A DNA stretch of 64,000 nucleotides from Pedobacter ginsengisoli (GCF_030244015.1 NZ_JASSYX010000004.1:558001-622000); one strand, 5' to 3'. Positions 50,637-60,515 are shown, counted from the stretch's first letter. Program-made: numbers and translations. Notes: a model not told the origin generated them from the sequence alone.

Positions 50637-51406
50637 TACAATTTTTCCATATTCAGGAAATGGTCAAATGTATCGCCTCTTAAACCGAGGCGGATGGTTT
50701 CGAGAGGAATAACCTCAGCAGGCGCAATGTTTCCCAGGTTTACATTAGAGCCTAAAAGTTTGATAAACCATACCTGCTGTTCTTTTTGAGGAGCTTCCCA
50801 AATTATAGTCTCTTCGGGGATTTGTGTGAGTATCTCATCCACCAAGCCCTCTCTTACCTCTCCTGATCCTCTGTATATTCCCACATTTCCGCCCTCTCTG
50901 GCTTCAGCTATAACTTTCCATGAACCTGCATCAATTTCCGCCTGCATCAGTTTGATCCATTTATAAGGAGCAAATATTTTAGCCGCATCTTTAGAGCCTA
51001 CTTCAGAGATTACAGTAACCTGCCCGGCAAGTTTCCGGATGTATTCGCATTTCAGATCATGCTCTATAGTGATCGATCCGTCGGATACTTCAACATATTC
51101 CATTTCAAACTGATCAAGCACACGGCGATAATCCTCAAACTGGTTACGGATGATGAATGCTTCAAACAGGGTTCCGCCAAAATAAGTTGGAATACCTGCC
51201 GACCTGTAAATCGCGAGTTTTTCCTTTAAGTTAGGTGTAACGAAAGATGTCGACCATCCCAGTTTTACAATATCAGTATGTATACCGGCAACATCAATGA
51301 AATCTTCTGTCTGCCTTAAACTAAGCCCTTTATCCATGACCATAGTAATCCCTTTATTGCGTGGTTTTACAGGTCTTTCAGGTAAATTATTCAATGGGTA
51401 ATTCAT
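50636..51406 (-). CDS. phosphosulfolactate synthase (ComA-like)
   Basis: A 256-residue ComA family TIM barrel. The archaeal enzyme adds sulfite to PEP giving phosphosulfolactate in coenzyme M synthesis. Seen: GITMVMDKGLSLRQTEDFID, DIVKLGWSTSF, YFGGTLFEAFI, EVGSKDAA and IGREG-like EAREGGNVGIYRG. The ATG at 51404-51406 is preferred to a GTG three codons upstream, because the latter overlaps a promoter box (CACCTTTG, minus strand 51422-51415). In Bacteroidota its role is unclear, with links to sulfonates or sulfonolipids possible. No other coenzyme M gene is present. Confidence 0.9.
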   Translation of the reverse strand: MNYPLNNLPERPVKPRNKGITMVMDKGLSLRQTEDFIDVAGIHTDIVKLGWSTSFVTPNLKEKLAIYRSAGIPTYFGGTLFEAFIIRNQFEDYRRVLDQFEMEYVEVSDGSITIEHDLKCEYIRKLAGQVTVISEVGSKDAAKIFAPYKWIKLMQAEIDAGSWKVIAEAREGGNVGIYRGSGEVREGLVDEILTQIPEETIIWEAPQKEQQVWFIKLLGSNVNLGNIAPAEVIPLETIRLGLRGDTFDHFLNMEKL

Positions 51407-51424
51407 ATTGGTCACAAAGGTGAA

Positions 51425-51476
51425 AAAAAATGAACAGTTTTTATCAGCAATCTCTAATAAAAACTGTTCATTTTTT
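51425..51476 (-). terminator. terminator of the TPR gene, perfect 20-bp stem
   Basis: Left arm 51425-51444 and right arm 51457-51476 are exactly complementary (core TGAACAGTTTTTAT) with a 12-nt loop. On the minus strand it ends in U8 before comA. The right arm overlaps two bases of the TPR stop codon (51475-51477). Confidence 0.9.
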
Positions 51477-52878
51477 ATTTAATATAGCGGTTGATCACTT
51501 CAAGGATCGAACCGTTTTCCTGTAGCTGGGGTAAGTATTCAAACAGGATGTAATGTTTATCAGGATCGGTGGCCAGAGCGGTTTCCAGATACAGCAGCGC
51601 ATCATTCTTTTCTCCCATTGCAAATAAATAGGCCACCATACGGTAGTAAAGCTCCGCAGCATCGGGATTATTTTTGATGGCATCTGCTATGGTTTCAGAG
51701 GCTTCCACCAGTTTACCCTGTTCATAAAGTACAGTAGAGAAATCCAGCCAGGCTTCAACGTCTACAGGATTATATTCCAAAACCTTATAATAAGCCTCTA
51801 CGGATTGCTCTATCTGCCCGAGTTTATAATAGGCATCGGCCATCGCAAACCAGAAATCCGGGTTTTCGCCATCTAGATCAATCGCCTTTTTATAAAAATG
51901 GAGCGATTCAAAAAAACGTTCCTCAAAATTAAGTGTTACACCTATTCCAAACCATGCATCAGCCATCTTAGCATCCATCTTGACTGATTTTTTGTAATAA
52001 GAACGGGCCTCGTCCATGCGCTCTAGTTTCTCATAGCATTCGCCGATCGCACAATAGGTATCAGCATTGGGTTTTTCGTATTCAAAAGTTTGTTTGTAGA
52101 CATCAATAGCTTCCGCAAAACGGTCCAGTTGAACGAGGGCATTCCCCTTATTATAGTACGCAGAGGCAAAATTATCTTTGATCAGAATCGCGTAATCGTA
52201 TGCATCTATCGCTTTTTCAAACAGGTCAAGTTTATGATAAGAATTGGCGAGGTTATACCATGCCGCATAAGAATAAGGATCATTGTCTATATACTCCTGG
52301 TAGAACTGGATGCTTTCTTCCTGTTTGTCGAGAATGTCATAACAGAAGGCGAGCTCATACAGGCCATCCTTGTTTTCCATATTCTGTTCCAGACTTTGTT
52401 TGATGTATACAATGGCGCTTTCATAATCCAGCATATTCTGATACACATAGGCAATCTGAAGCAAAATCTCATCAGTTGTTTCCGCAAACTCAAGTGCTTT
52501 TTGAAAATTGTCCAGTGCTTCCGAATAGCGTTCCAGGCTATTATAGATGTTTCCCCTTAACACGTAGATCTCAGATTCTGAAGCTTCCAGCATTTCGGCT
52601 TTTTGCAAGGCAAGAAACGCACGCTCAGTCTGGTCAGTTACATAGAACAACTGTGCCTGTTTGACCAGGAATACCGCGGCGTAAGGGTGCTGATTGAGTG
52701 CATATTCTATTACCTGAAGGGCTTTTACAGGATCGTTCTTGTCAATATAATAATCAATAATGTTTTCAAAGGCCTGGGCATCAAAAAAGTATTGATCCTG
52801 ATTGCGTATCATCTCTTCGTAACGCTCTACCGAACGCTGCGCATCATCACTAAAATCAAAATTAAATTCCTCTTCCAT
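51475..52878 (-). CDS. tetratricopeptide repeat protein
   Basis: A 467-residue soluble protein made of about 12 TPR units from residue ~40 to the end, with repeats such as AWYNLANSYHKLDLFEKAID and AFCYDILDKQEESIQFYQEY. No signal peptide or catalytic domain. An acidic N-terminus (MEEEFNFDFSDDAQ) is present. TPR proteins act as scaffolds; the partner is unknown. A strong terminator isolates it from comA. A perfect -7 box TAGGTTTG (minus strand 53032-53025) with ATTG 17 nt upstream lies about 147 nt before the start. Confidence 0.92.
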   Translation of the reverse strand: MEEEFNFDFSDDAQRSVERYEEMIRNQDQYFFDAQAFENIIDYYIDKNDPVKALQVIEYALNQHPYAAVFLVKQAQLFYVTDQTERAFLALQKAEMLEASESEIYVLRGNIYNSLERYSEALDNFQKALEFAETTDEILLQIAYVYQNMLDYESAIVYIKQSLEQNMENKDGLYELAFCYDILDKQEESIQFYQEYIDNDPYSYAAWYNLANSYHKLDLFEKAIDAYDYAILIKDNFASAYYNKGNALVQLDRFAEAIDVYKQTFEYEKPNADTYCAIGECYEKLERMDEARSYYKKSVKMDAKMADAWFGIGVTLNFEERFFESLHFYKKAIDLDGENPDFWFAMADAYYKLGQIEQSVEAYYKVLEYNPVDVEAWLDFSTVLYEQGKLVEASETIADAIKNNPDAAELYYRMVAYLFAMGEKNDALLYLETALATDPDKHYILFEYLPQLQENGSILEVINRYIK

Positions 52879-53170
52879 TTATCGAACAATTAAAGAACAG
52901 ATCCCTGTGTTAAATATACACTATAAGTTTACAACAATAAACAGTACAAGGCACCAAATAATTTTCAACATACACACATTAAACAATGTAAACAACTGAT
53001 AATAATACCCTATAGCTGTAATGACAAACCTATATGCAAAGGAACGGAACAATCTTTTAAAACTGGTAATATTGAAGTCAAGAAAGTATCGTGCCATTCT
53101 GGCTGATCCTGGAATTCTTAGTTGTCCTTCCGTTATTTTTTTGTTGATTTGTATAAACTAGCTTCCAATT

Positions 53171-54709
53171 ATGCAAACTATCAGTCAGGTTTTAAGAAAC
53201 TTAAACATCCTGGAATTAAATCCTGCCTACAGCACGGGTGCTGTATGGGGATCTTCTTCAGGCTCAAATGCCATTGACAGCTATTCTCCTGTTGATGGCG
53301 AAAAAATAGCTTCGGTACAGGTAGTCAGTGCGGCAGACTATGAAAAAGTCATAACAAAAGCTGCGGATGCTTTCTTATTCTGGCGCAGTATGCCGGCTCC
53401 AAAACGGGGAGAAATTGTCCGGCAGTTTGGCGATGCGCTGCGCAAATATAAAACGGACCTGGGTACACTGGTCTCCTATGAAATGGGCAAGAGCCTTCAG
53501 GAGGGCCTGGGGGAAGTACAGGAAATGATAGACATCTGTGATTTCGCGGTTGGTTTGTCCAGGCAGCTGTACGGATTGACCATGCACTCAGAAAGACCCG
53601 GACACCGTATGTACGAGCAATGGCATCCGCTGGGAGTTGTCGGTATCATCTCCGCCTTCAACTTTCCGGTAGCCGTATGGAGCTGGAATACGGCTCTGGC
53701 CTGGGTTTGCGGAAATGTATGTGTGTGGAAGCCATCCGAAAAAACTCCGGTCACCGCCATTGCATGCCAGCACATCATTGCAGATGTATTTAAGGCAAAC
53801 GGCATTCCGGAAGGCGTTTCAAATCTGATCATTGGCGATAAAATTACCGGCGAACTGATGACCGGTGACAGCCGTGTGGCACTGATCTCTGCAACCGGTT
53901 CCACCCGAATGGGCAAAGAAGTCGGCGTAGCGGTTGCTGCCCGCCTGGGAAAAAGCCTGTTAGAGCTGGGCGGCAACAATGCAATCATTATCTCAGAACA
54001 TGCAGATCTGGACATGAGCCTGATCGGTGCTGTCTTTGGAGCAGTAGGTACTGCCGGGCAACGTTGTACTTCTACCCGCAGGCTGATCATTCATGAAAAT
54101 GTTTATGATGTTTTTACCGCCAAGCTGGTCAAAGCTTACGCGCAGCTGCACATTGGAAACCCGCTTGACGAACACAATCATGTTGGCCCGCTGATAGACA
54201 GGGCCGCAGTTGCCGGTTATTTGGATGCCATTGAAAAATGCAAAGCTGAGGGTGGCAGATTTATTGTTGAAGGCGCAGTCCTCGAGGGGCCCGGTTATAC
54301 CAGCGGGTGTTATGTAAAACCTTGCATTGCGGAGGTAGAAAACGATTATAAAATTGTACAGCATGAAACCTTCGCCCCAATTCTGTATTTAATAAAATAT
54401 AAGACGCTGGCCGAAGCAATTGCCTTACAGAACAATGTTCCGCAGGGACTGTCCTCGGCCATTATGACGCTAAACTTAAGAGAAGCAGAACAATTTCTAT
54501 CTGCGGCAGGCTCGGACTGCGGTATTGCCAACGTCAACATCGGCACATCAGGGGCAGAAATTGGCGGTGCTTTTGGCGGGGAAAAAGAGACTGGAGGAGG
54601 ACGTGAAAGTGGGTCTGATGCATGGAAAGCCTATATGCGCAGACAAACGAATACCATTAATTATTCCAACACCTTACCGCTTGCGCAGGGAATTAAGTTT
54701 GACTTGTAA
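53171..54709 (+). CDS. aldehyde dehydrogenase, ALDH7 (aminoadipate semialdehyde) type
   Basis: A 512-residue NAD-dependent aldehyde dehydrogenase. The catalytic Cys is in GTAGQRCTSTRRL, the general base Glu in LLELGGNNAIII, and the cofactor loop in FNFPVAVWSWNTALAWVCGN and SATGSTRMGKEVG. ESGSDAWKAYMRRQTNTINY at the C-terminus is typical of family 7 (antiquitin/lysine-degradation group). Likely oxidises alpha-aminoadipate semialdehyde or a similar aldehyde in the cytosol. Single gene, convergent with the DUF2807 gene 7 nt downstream. Confidence 0.93.
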   Translation: MQTISQVLRNLNILELNPAYSTGAVWGSSSGSNAIDSYSPVDGEKIASVQVVSAADYEKVITKAADAFLFWRSMPAPKRGEIVRQFGDALRKYKTDLGTLVSYEMGKSLQEGLGEVQEMIDICDFAVGLSRQLYGLTMHSERPGHRMYEQWHPLGVVGIISAFNFPVAVWSWNTALAWVCGNVCVWKPSEKTPVTAIACQHIIADVFKANGIPEGVSNLIIGDKITGELMTGDSRVALISATGSTRMGKEVGVAVAARLGKSLLELGGNNAIIISEHADLDMSLIGAVFGAVGTAGQRCTSTRRLIIHENVYDVFTAKLVKAYAQLHIGNPLDEHNHVGPLIDRAAVAGYLDAIEKCKAEGGRFIVEGAVLEGPGYTSGCYVKPCIAEVENDYKIVQHETFAPILYLIKYKTLAEAIALQNNVPQGLSSAIMTLNLREAEQFLSAAGSDCGIANVNIGTSGAEIGGAFGGEKETGGGRESGSDAWKAYMRRQTNTINYSNTLPLAQGIKFDL

Positions 54710-54716
54710 GCACCTC

Positions 54717-55328
54717 CTACTCCCGCAACTTTTTGGTTTTTGATGCTGCCAGCAGTTGGTCATCAGTAGATTCTACCGTTGATTTTAATGCTACAAAATC
54801 CTCAAGGGTGAGTTTTGAAATCCCGTCTTTCAAGACGATATGGTTCTGAGTCGAACCGCTGAGTCTTAAATTGGCATTGCCTCTTATATAGCTGTATAAA
54901 CTTTCCGTATTTGCATTTACCTCAGCAGATGCCTGGTCTTTCAGAAATACCTGAAGGTGCTGAGCATTTATTTTACCGGTAGTTTTAACAATTACGTCAT
55001 TACCGGCATCGATTCTTTGCAGTTCCTTTACCGAAACGTAAATAGTTACTCTTTCAGCGTCGGTTGAGTTGATCATCAATGTATAACCTTTTCGCATTAC
55101 GGACATATTCATCCTGTTAAAATCACCGTCCGCAGTTACTGTTTCCTTTGATCCCTGAGACAGAATAACGGTCACATTTCCCGTAATGGTTATCCTGTGG
55201 AATGTAAATGGAGGGCCCGGTTTTACCTGAACAGGGTGTTTCACTGAGGCAAAAGTGCCCATTACAGCCGAGTTTAAAAAAAGCGCTGTCAGTGCTGAGG
55301 CGCATAGTGCTTTTGCTAAAGTTTTCAT
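54717..55328 (-). CDS. DUF2807 (GIN domain) exported protein
   Basis: A 203-residue exported protein. The ATG at 55326-55328 gives a clear signal peptide (MKTLAKALCASALTALFLNS); the open frame continues 37 codons upstream but without secretion features. The body is a right-handed beta-repeat of the GIN/DUF2807 type: FHRITITGNVTVILSQGSKE, RIDAGNDVIVKTTGKINAQ, VFLKDQASAEVNANTESLY and LSGSTQNHIVLKDG. The family may bind at the envelope or act with anti-sigma systems; no specific role can be given. Confidence 0.85.
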   Translation of the reverse strand: MKTLAKALCASALTALFLNSAVMGTFASVKHPVQVKPGPPFTFHRITITGNVTVILSQGSKETVTADGDFNRMNMSVMRKGYTLMINSTDAERVTIYVSVKELQRIDAGNDVIVKTTGKINAQHLQVFLKDQASAEVNANTESLYSYIRGNANLRLSGSTQNHIVLKDGISKLTLEDFVALKSTVESTDDQLLAASKTKKLRE

Positions 55329-55495
55329 ATTTAATTTTTTAAGGTTCCATTGATTGTCTTGGTTGATAAGACGCCCCGGATAAAAAAACGTTGCAGCAAT
55401 TGTTAACCTTTTATACCAGGGCACCGTATAATTAGACAAACGGCCTGATTCTTTCGACGAACGGCTAAAAAATTAATCGCAAATGACCCTTTTTA

Positions 55496-55526
55496 TTTGA
55501 AAGCACCGCAATTTGATGTATGTTTA
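55496..55526 (+). promoter_or_regulatory. promoter of the SNF2 helicase gene
   Basis: TTTG (55496-55499), a 19-nt spacer and TATGTTTA (55519-55526), 7 of 8 matches. Expected start about 55532, 40 nt before the gene. Confidence 0.65.
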
Positions 55527-55571
55527 AAGATTTTTAAATGCTTACACTCCTATCGTTTTAATCTTTAGCCA

Positions 55572-58466
55572 ATGTTACGCGTAGACAGCTCAAAACCTTG
55601 CAAAATTGTATATTCCCTATGCAAACACGCGTATTTTGGGTATCTGATTGAGCCCCATATGGTTCAGCTGAATCCGCAGGGCGATTTTTCACTGACTTAT
55701 CAGCGCCTCTTCTCTCATACGGCCAGCGAGTTTGCAAAACACCTGTCTGAAAGGGACTTTAAGCTCATCAGCATCCTTGATCAGACAGAGCAGGATTTCA
55801 TCATCAAAAAATACCATAAAAAGACGATCAGGCCGGCGGAATTTTTCAGCAAGTTCTTCAATGACAAATTTTATGAAAATGTCCGTCCGAAAATTGAAAA
55901 AAAACTGTCCGAAGTGCTCGAGATGCTCAAAGCGGAAGGAGCGCTGTACCTGATGGACAATGATGGCTGGCCGGCAGAACGAAGAATTGATTTCGCGACC
56001 GAGCCCTCCAGTGTGTTGTTTCACTTTAGACGAAGCGAGACAGAAACGCGCTATTTCCCTACTATAAAATACCAGGGACTCCGCATAGATTTTATGTTCA
56101 AAGAGGCACAGATTGTTAGCAATCAGCCGGCGTGGCTGCTCCTGAATGATATGATCTATTTTTTTGAACAGGCCATCGAAGGCAAAAAGCTCCTTCCATT
56201 TCTCAACAAACGTTTCATCACTATACCCAAATCAACAGAAGACACCTATTTTGAAAAATTCGTTAGCCCCCTGATTGAAAAATACCATGTCTACGCAGAG
56301 GGCTTTGAAATCAAGACCGAAAAGCATGAACCCCTTCCTACGATTAAGATCATATATGTAGATGGGGGTATCTCACAACTGCAACTCTATTTTAAATACG
56401 GATCGTATGCATTTGCCATGGGCAATGAAAAGAAAGTAACAGTACGCCTGCTAAAGGAGGCTGACAATTACATCTTTACCCGCATCAAAAGAGACACCGC
56501 ATTTGAGAAACAAAAATTCAGTTTATTGCTCGACATGGGACTGAAAAAAACAAGCGCGCTGTTTCATAACCTTGAAGTACCCACAGACAGAGATGAAGAC
56601 CAGTCCTACGCCATCATTAACTGGGTAAATGAACACATCAGCATTCTGGAAAACGCGGGATTTGAAATTGAGCAGCATACAGGTGCTAAAAAGTTCCTGC
56701 TTGCAATCAATAAGATCGACTTTGAAATCAAAGAAGACAACGACTGGTTTGACATCAATGCTATTGTTTACTTTGGTACACATGCTGTCCCGTTCCTCTC
56801 ATTAAAACAACATATTCTCCATAAAAAAAGGGAGTTCACCTTACCTGACGGAACCATTGCCATCATTCCGGAAAAATGGTTTAGTAAATATGGCAGTATA
56901 TTCAGCCTGTCGGACGGCGGCAAATCGTTAAAATTGAAAAAACACCACATCGGACTGATCAATGAACTTGCAGAAGACGGCATTAGCAGTATAACGCTCA
57001 GTCGTAAACTGCAAAGATTAAACGATTTTGAGAATATTGCCGATGTACAAATGCCGGCAAACTTTAAAGGTGATCTGCGAAGCTACCAAAAAGCCGGGTA
57101 CAACTGGTTCAGCTTTTTGAGGGAGTATCATTTTGGCGGCTGTCTTGCTGATGACATGGGTTTGGGCAAAACCATTCAGACCCTGGCCATGCTTCAAAAA
57201 CTTAAGGAAGAAAGTGATCTGACAGGCACACATAGCCCCTCTCTGATTGTCATGCCGACTTCACTGATCTACAACTGGCTCAATGAAGCAAAGAAGTTCA
57301 CCCCAAAACTGAAGATCCACGCACATACCGGGTCGTCCAGAGACAAGGATGTGAGTCTCTTTTCGGATTATGACATCGTGATCACTACCTACGGGATCAC
57401 CAGGGTCGACATTGACCTGCTCAAGGACTTCTACTTCAGCTATATCATCCTGGATGAGAGCCAGAACATTAAAAATCCGTCTTCAAAGTCTTTCAAAGCA
57501 GTAAAGGCTTTAAAATCAAAATATAAACTCATCCTGAGCGGAACGCCTGTAGAGAATTCGGTGAGCGACCTCTGGACTCAGCTTACCTTTTTAAACCCCG
57601 GTCTGCTTGGTACCCAGGCTTTTTTCAATGAAGAATATGTGCAGGCTATAGAGAAACGAAAGGATGAGGAAAAAGCCCGGAAGCTTCAGGCCATCATCAA
57701 ACCGTTTGTGTTGCGCCGCACCAAGGAACAGGTGGCAGCAGAGCTTCCTTCCAAAACAGAACAGATCTTCTATTGCAACATGAGCGAGGACCAGGCATCC
57801 TATTACGAGAAGACGAAATCAGCTTACCGAAATGACCTCCTGAGTAGCATGGATGATGGCACCTATGCGCAAAAACAGGTACAGCTGCTGCAGGGACTCA
57901 CGATGCTCAGACAACTTGCCAACCATCCGGTGATGATAGACGAGACCTATGAATCAGATTCCGGAAAATTTGAAAACGTTGTCCATACCCTTGACAATGT
58001 CCTCAAAGGCGGCCATAAAGTGCTCATATTTTCACAATTCGTAAAGCACCTCAATATCTTTAAAAATTATTTTGAGCAGGAGGACATCTCCTTTGCCTAT
58101 CTCGATGGTGCAACAAAGAACAGGGGCGAGATCGTCGCAGAATTTCAGCAGAACACAGATCTTAAAGTTTTCCTGATCTCCATTAAAGCGGGCGGTGTGG
58201 GACTGAACCTGACCCAGGCAGACTATGTATTTATTCTTGATCCATGGTGGAACCCTGCTGTGGAACAGCAGGCGATAGACCGCTCTCACCGGATCGGTCA
58301 GGACAAGAAAGTCTTCATTTACAAGTTCATTGCCAAAGATACAGTAGAGGAGAAGATCCTTGCTTTGCAAAACCGAAAAAAAAGGCTGGCCAGTTCGCTG
58401 ATCACCACCGAGGAAAGCTTTTTCAAATCGCTGAGTAAAGAAGACATCAGGGAAATCCTGAACTAA
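55572..58466 (+). CDS. SNF2-family DEAD/DEAH-box helicase/translocase
   Basis: A 964-residue bacterial SNF2 ATPase. A long N-terminal region (~1-490) with no clear zinc SWIM motif is followed by the two RecA-like domains: Walker A LADDMGLGKTIQTLAML (about 527), motif Ia SLIVMPTSLIYNW, motif II DESQ in ILDESQNIKNPSSKSFKA (about 627; usually DEAQ or DEAH), motif III ILSGTPVENSVSDLW, motif V GGVGLNLTQADYVFILDPWW and motif VI AIDRSHRIGQDKKVF (about 905). Probably a DNA translocase that remodels protein-DNA complexes. Its stop overlaps the aat stop by 4 nt. Confidence 0.94.
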   Translation: MLRVDSSKPCKIVYSLCKHAYFGYLIEPHMVQLNPQGDFSLTYQRLFSHTASEFAKHLSERDFKLISILDQTEQDFIIKKYHKKTIRPAEFFSKFFNDKFYENVRPKIEKKLSEVLEMLKAEGALYLMDNDGWPAERRIDFATEPSSVLFHFRRSETETRYFPTIKYQGLRIDFMFKEAQIVSNQPAWLLLNDMIYFFEQAIEGKKLLPFLNKRFITIPKSTEDTYFEKFVSPLIEKYHVYAEGFEIKTEKHEPLPTIKIIYVDGGISQLQLYFKYGSYAFAMGNEKKVTVRLLKEADNYIFTRIKRDTAFEKQKFSLLLDMGLKKTSALFHNLEVPTDRDEDQSYAIINWVNEHISILENAGFEIEQHTGAKKFLLAINKIDFEIKEDNDWFDINAIVYFGTHAVPFLSLKQHILHKKREFTLPDGTIAIIPEKWFSKYGSIFSLSDGGKSLKLKKHHIGLINELAEDGISSITLSRKLQRLNDFENIADVQMPANFKGDLRSYQKAGYNWFSFLREYHFGGCLADDMGLGKTIQTLAMLQKLKEESDLTGTHSPSLIVMPTSLIYNWLNEAKKFTPKLKIHAHTGSSRDKDVSLFSDYDIVITTYGITRVDIDLLKDFYFSYIILDESQNIKNPSSKSFKAVKALKSKYKLILSGTPVENSVSDLWTQLTFLNPGLLGTQAFFNEEYVQAIEKRKDEEKARKLQAIIKPFVLRRTKEQVAAELPSKTEQIFYCNMSEDQASYYEKTKSAYRNDLLSSMDDGTYAQKQVQLLQGLTMLRQLANHPVMIDETYESDSGKFENVVHTLDNVLKGGHKVLIFSQFVKHLNIFKNYFEQEDISFAYLDGATKNRGEIVAEFQQNTDLKVFLISIKAGGVGLNLTQADYVFILDPWWNPAVEQQAIDRSHRIGQDKKVFIYKFIAKDTVEEKILALQNRKKRLASSLITTEESFFKSLSKEDIREILN

Positions 58467-59095
58467 GATCTCAGGAGGCCCTGATATACCCTGCCCGGGA
58501 TCATCTCTGCCCCAAGGCTCATCAGGTGGTCATTGGGCAACTGGCAATCGATGAGTTTGAACCGGCTCGTTCTGCAAAGCCAGATCAGCGCTGCTTTGGA
58601 TGCATTGCTCAGCAGGCTAAACATACTTTCCCCACAAAAAACACCCCCCATCAATACGCCATACAGGCCGCCAACCAGTATCCCGTCCTTCCAGACCTCT
58701 ACGCTTGCCGCATAGCCGGCCCTGTTCAAAGCGATATAGGCTTCCTGCATCTGCGCTGTAATCCAGGTGCCCGGCTGGTCTTTTCTTTTCGCCCCAGCAC
58801 AATGAGCAATCACCTGATCAAACACCGTATTCCAGGTGATGCTGAAAATGCCATTGCTCATTACTTTTGCCATACTTTTACTCAGCTTCACTTTTTCCGG
58901 AAAGATCACGCAACGTTCGTGCGGCGCGTACCAACAGATCGGATCGTCATCACTAAACCATGGAAAAATCCCGTTTTCATAAGCCAACAGCAAACGTGCT
59001 ATACTCAGGTCGCCTCCAACTGCCAGCAAACCGTCAGGATCAGCAAGTTCCGGATTGGGAAAAACAAGTTCATCATCAGGTAATCTAAAAACCAT
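58463..59095 (-). CDS. aat: leucyl/phenylalanyl-tRNA-protein transferase
   Basis: A 210-residue Aat adding Leu or Phe from aminoacyl-tRNA to proteins with N-terminal Lys/Arg, marking them for ClpS/ClpAP. The family signature LADPDGLLAVGGDLSIARLL, YENGIFPWFSDDDPICWYAP, VEVWKDGILVGGLYGVLMGG and GESMFSLLSNASKAALIWL are all present. Usual length. Convergent with the SNF2 gene. Confidence 0.97.
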   Translation of the reverse strand: MVFRLPDDELVFPNPELADPDGLLAVGGDLSIARLLLAYENGIFPWFSDDDPICWYAPHERCVIFPEKVKLSKSMAKVMSNGIFSITWNTVFDQVIAHCAGAKRKDQPGTWITAQMQEAYIALNRAGYAASVEVWKDGILVGGLYGVLMGGVFCGESMFSLLSNASKAALIWLCRTSRFKLIDCQLPNDHLMSLGAEMIPGRVYQGLLRS

Positions 59096-59164
59096 TTACA
59101 ATAATAAAAAACATAGCTTTATGTAACTAATACTTTAACCTTTCATCTCAATAAAAACAACAAA

Positions 59165-59533
59165 ATGAATTTTATAGGCAATATTATCTGGATCATATTT
59201 GGTGGCTTGTTTATCTTTTTTGAATACATCATCGGAGGTTTGATATTATGTCTTACCATTGTTGGCATTCCCTTCGGCATCCAGTGCTTCAAATTTGCAA
59301 TTGTGGGTCTGGCGCCGTTTGGGGTAAAAATTACTGATACCTCTTCAAACACAGGCTGCCTTTCGACAGTCATGAACATCATCTGGCTGATATTCGGGGG
59401 GCTCTGGATTGCATTGACCCACCTGCTTTTCGGATTGCTATTTTGCATTACCATTATCGGAATCCCTTTTGGCAGGCAGCATTTCAAATTGATGAATCTG
59501 GCCTTTTCTCCTTTCGGAAAATCCATCAGCTGA
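59165..59533 (+). CDS. YccF family inner membrane protein
   Basis: A 122-residue membrane protein formed by two YccF repeats: GNIIWIIFGGLFIFFEYIIG then GIPFGIQCFKFAIVGLAPFG, and MNIIWLIFGGLWIALTHLLF then GIPFGRQHFKLMNLAFSPFG. Each repeat gives one or two membrane helices plus a GIPFG-x-Q loop. Function unknown in any organism I can name. Stand-alone; ends 1 nt before the convergent App1-like gene. Confidence 0.92.
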   Translation: MNFIGNIIWIIFGGLFIFFEYIIGGLILCLTIVGIPFGIQCFKFAIVGLAPFGVKITDTSSNTGCLSTVMNIIWLIFGGLWIALTHLLFGLLFCITIIGIPFGRQHFKLMNLAFSPFGKSIS

Positions 59534-59534
59534 A

Positions 59535-60515
59535 CTATAACGGAGTGATCAAACCTGTTTTCCTGGAGTGGGCAATCGCTTCAGCACTGCTGGCAAATAA
59601 GCAGGTTTTAATGCCCCTGGCTGATATCCGCTCCAGATATCCAAGCGCTGAAGTCTTCATTTCTTCCCTGACATTCCTGATGTAAACTGCCTCAATGTTC
59701 TTAGGATATTTCTCTGCTATGGTCGTATAAATGGCCGGATCCCGTTGGGAATTGTCGCCGAAGAACACAAATCTCTGATTAGGAAAAGCGTCCAGGATCC
59801 GCATCACCCGCATCAGCTTTCCTTCATGCCCGGTCTTTCCTGTTTTGACCAGATCTTTCCAGCGCTTGATCTGATTGAGTAAAAATGCGCCTTCGGGCAG
59901 CTTATTGTACCTGAAAGTTTCGACCAGGTAGTCGTAAAGGTTCCATTCGCTGCTGGAAACATAAAAAAAAGGATTTGGCTGGTCAGTCTCAGTATGTGAA
60001 AAGGCGAGTAAATTATAATGCGTATAAGCATCTTTAAAAGTCTTCCTGGTCCTGGGGTTTTTAATGAATAACTCCCTCAGCCTACGTCTGATAGTCGCGG
60101 AATGAGATACCATTATGGTGTCGTCTATATCAGATATAAAAGCATATTGGGTGATGTGCGGGACGAAAATTTGGCCTTGCCCTACAGCCATCACTGTCCC
60201 ATCATTATCCAGTGCCTCTACTTTCACGCCATGCCAGCCGGCTTCCACATTTTTATAAGCGGCCCATTCAAACTTAAAGAATCCATCGTATTCGGTTTTC
60301 TGATAAACTTCCTGCTCACCAAAGATCAGCCTGACTTTCACAAAGGGATAAGGCTTTAGCAGGAATAATTTCAGCAGATGTACAATATTGACAAACAAGT
60401 TATTACTGAAGGTCTGTTTGGTTTTGGCCTTGTATTTGAAAACATGACCATACACTACCAAATTGTGTGTATGCCCATAGCCATGATAAACTTTAACCGT
60501 TACAGATTTATTCAT
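59535..60515 (-). CDS. App1-like phosphatase domain protein (DUF2183)
   Basis: A 326-residue protein. The N-terminal ~130 residues form a beta-sandwich (VTVKVYHGYGHTHNLVVYGH). The C-terminal domain is the App1/DUF2183 catalytic fold with the HAD-type nucleophile motif YAFISDIDDTIMVSHSAT (DxDxT), NPFFYVSSSEWNLYDYLVET and FVFFGDNSQRDPAIYTTIAE. Yeast App1 is a phosphatidate phosphatase; bacterial substrates are unknown. Divergent from the second lipid kinase gene, which fits lipid metabolism but is weak evidence. Confidence 0.9.
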   Translation of the reverse strand: MNKSVTVKVYHGYGHTHNLVVYGHVFKYKAKTKQTFSNNLFVNIVHLLKLFLLKPYPFVKVRLIFGEQEVYQKTEYDGFFKFEWAAYKNVEAGWHGVKVEALDNDGTVMAVGQGQIFVPHITQYAFISDIDDTIMVSHSATIRRRLRELFIKNPRTRKTFKDAYTHYNLLAFSHTETDQPNPFFYVSSSEWNLYDYLVETFRYNKLPEGAFLLNQIKRWKDLVKTGKTGHEGKLMRVMRILDAFPNQRFVFFGDNSQRDPAIYTTIAEKYPKNIEAVYIRNVREEMKTSALGYLERISARGIKTCLFASSAEAIAHSRKTGLITPL

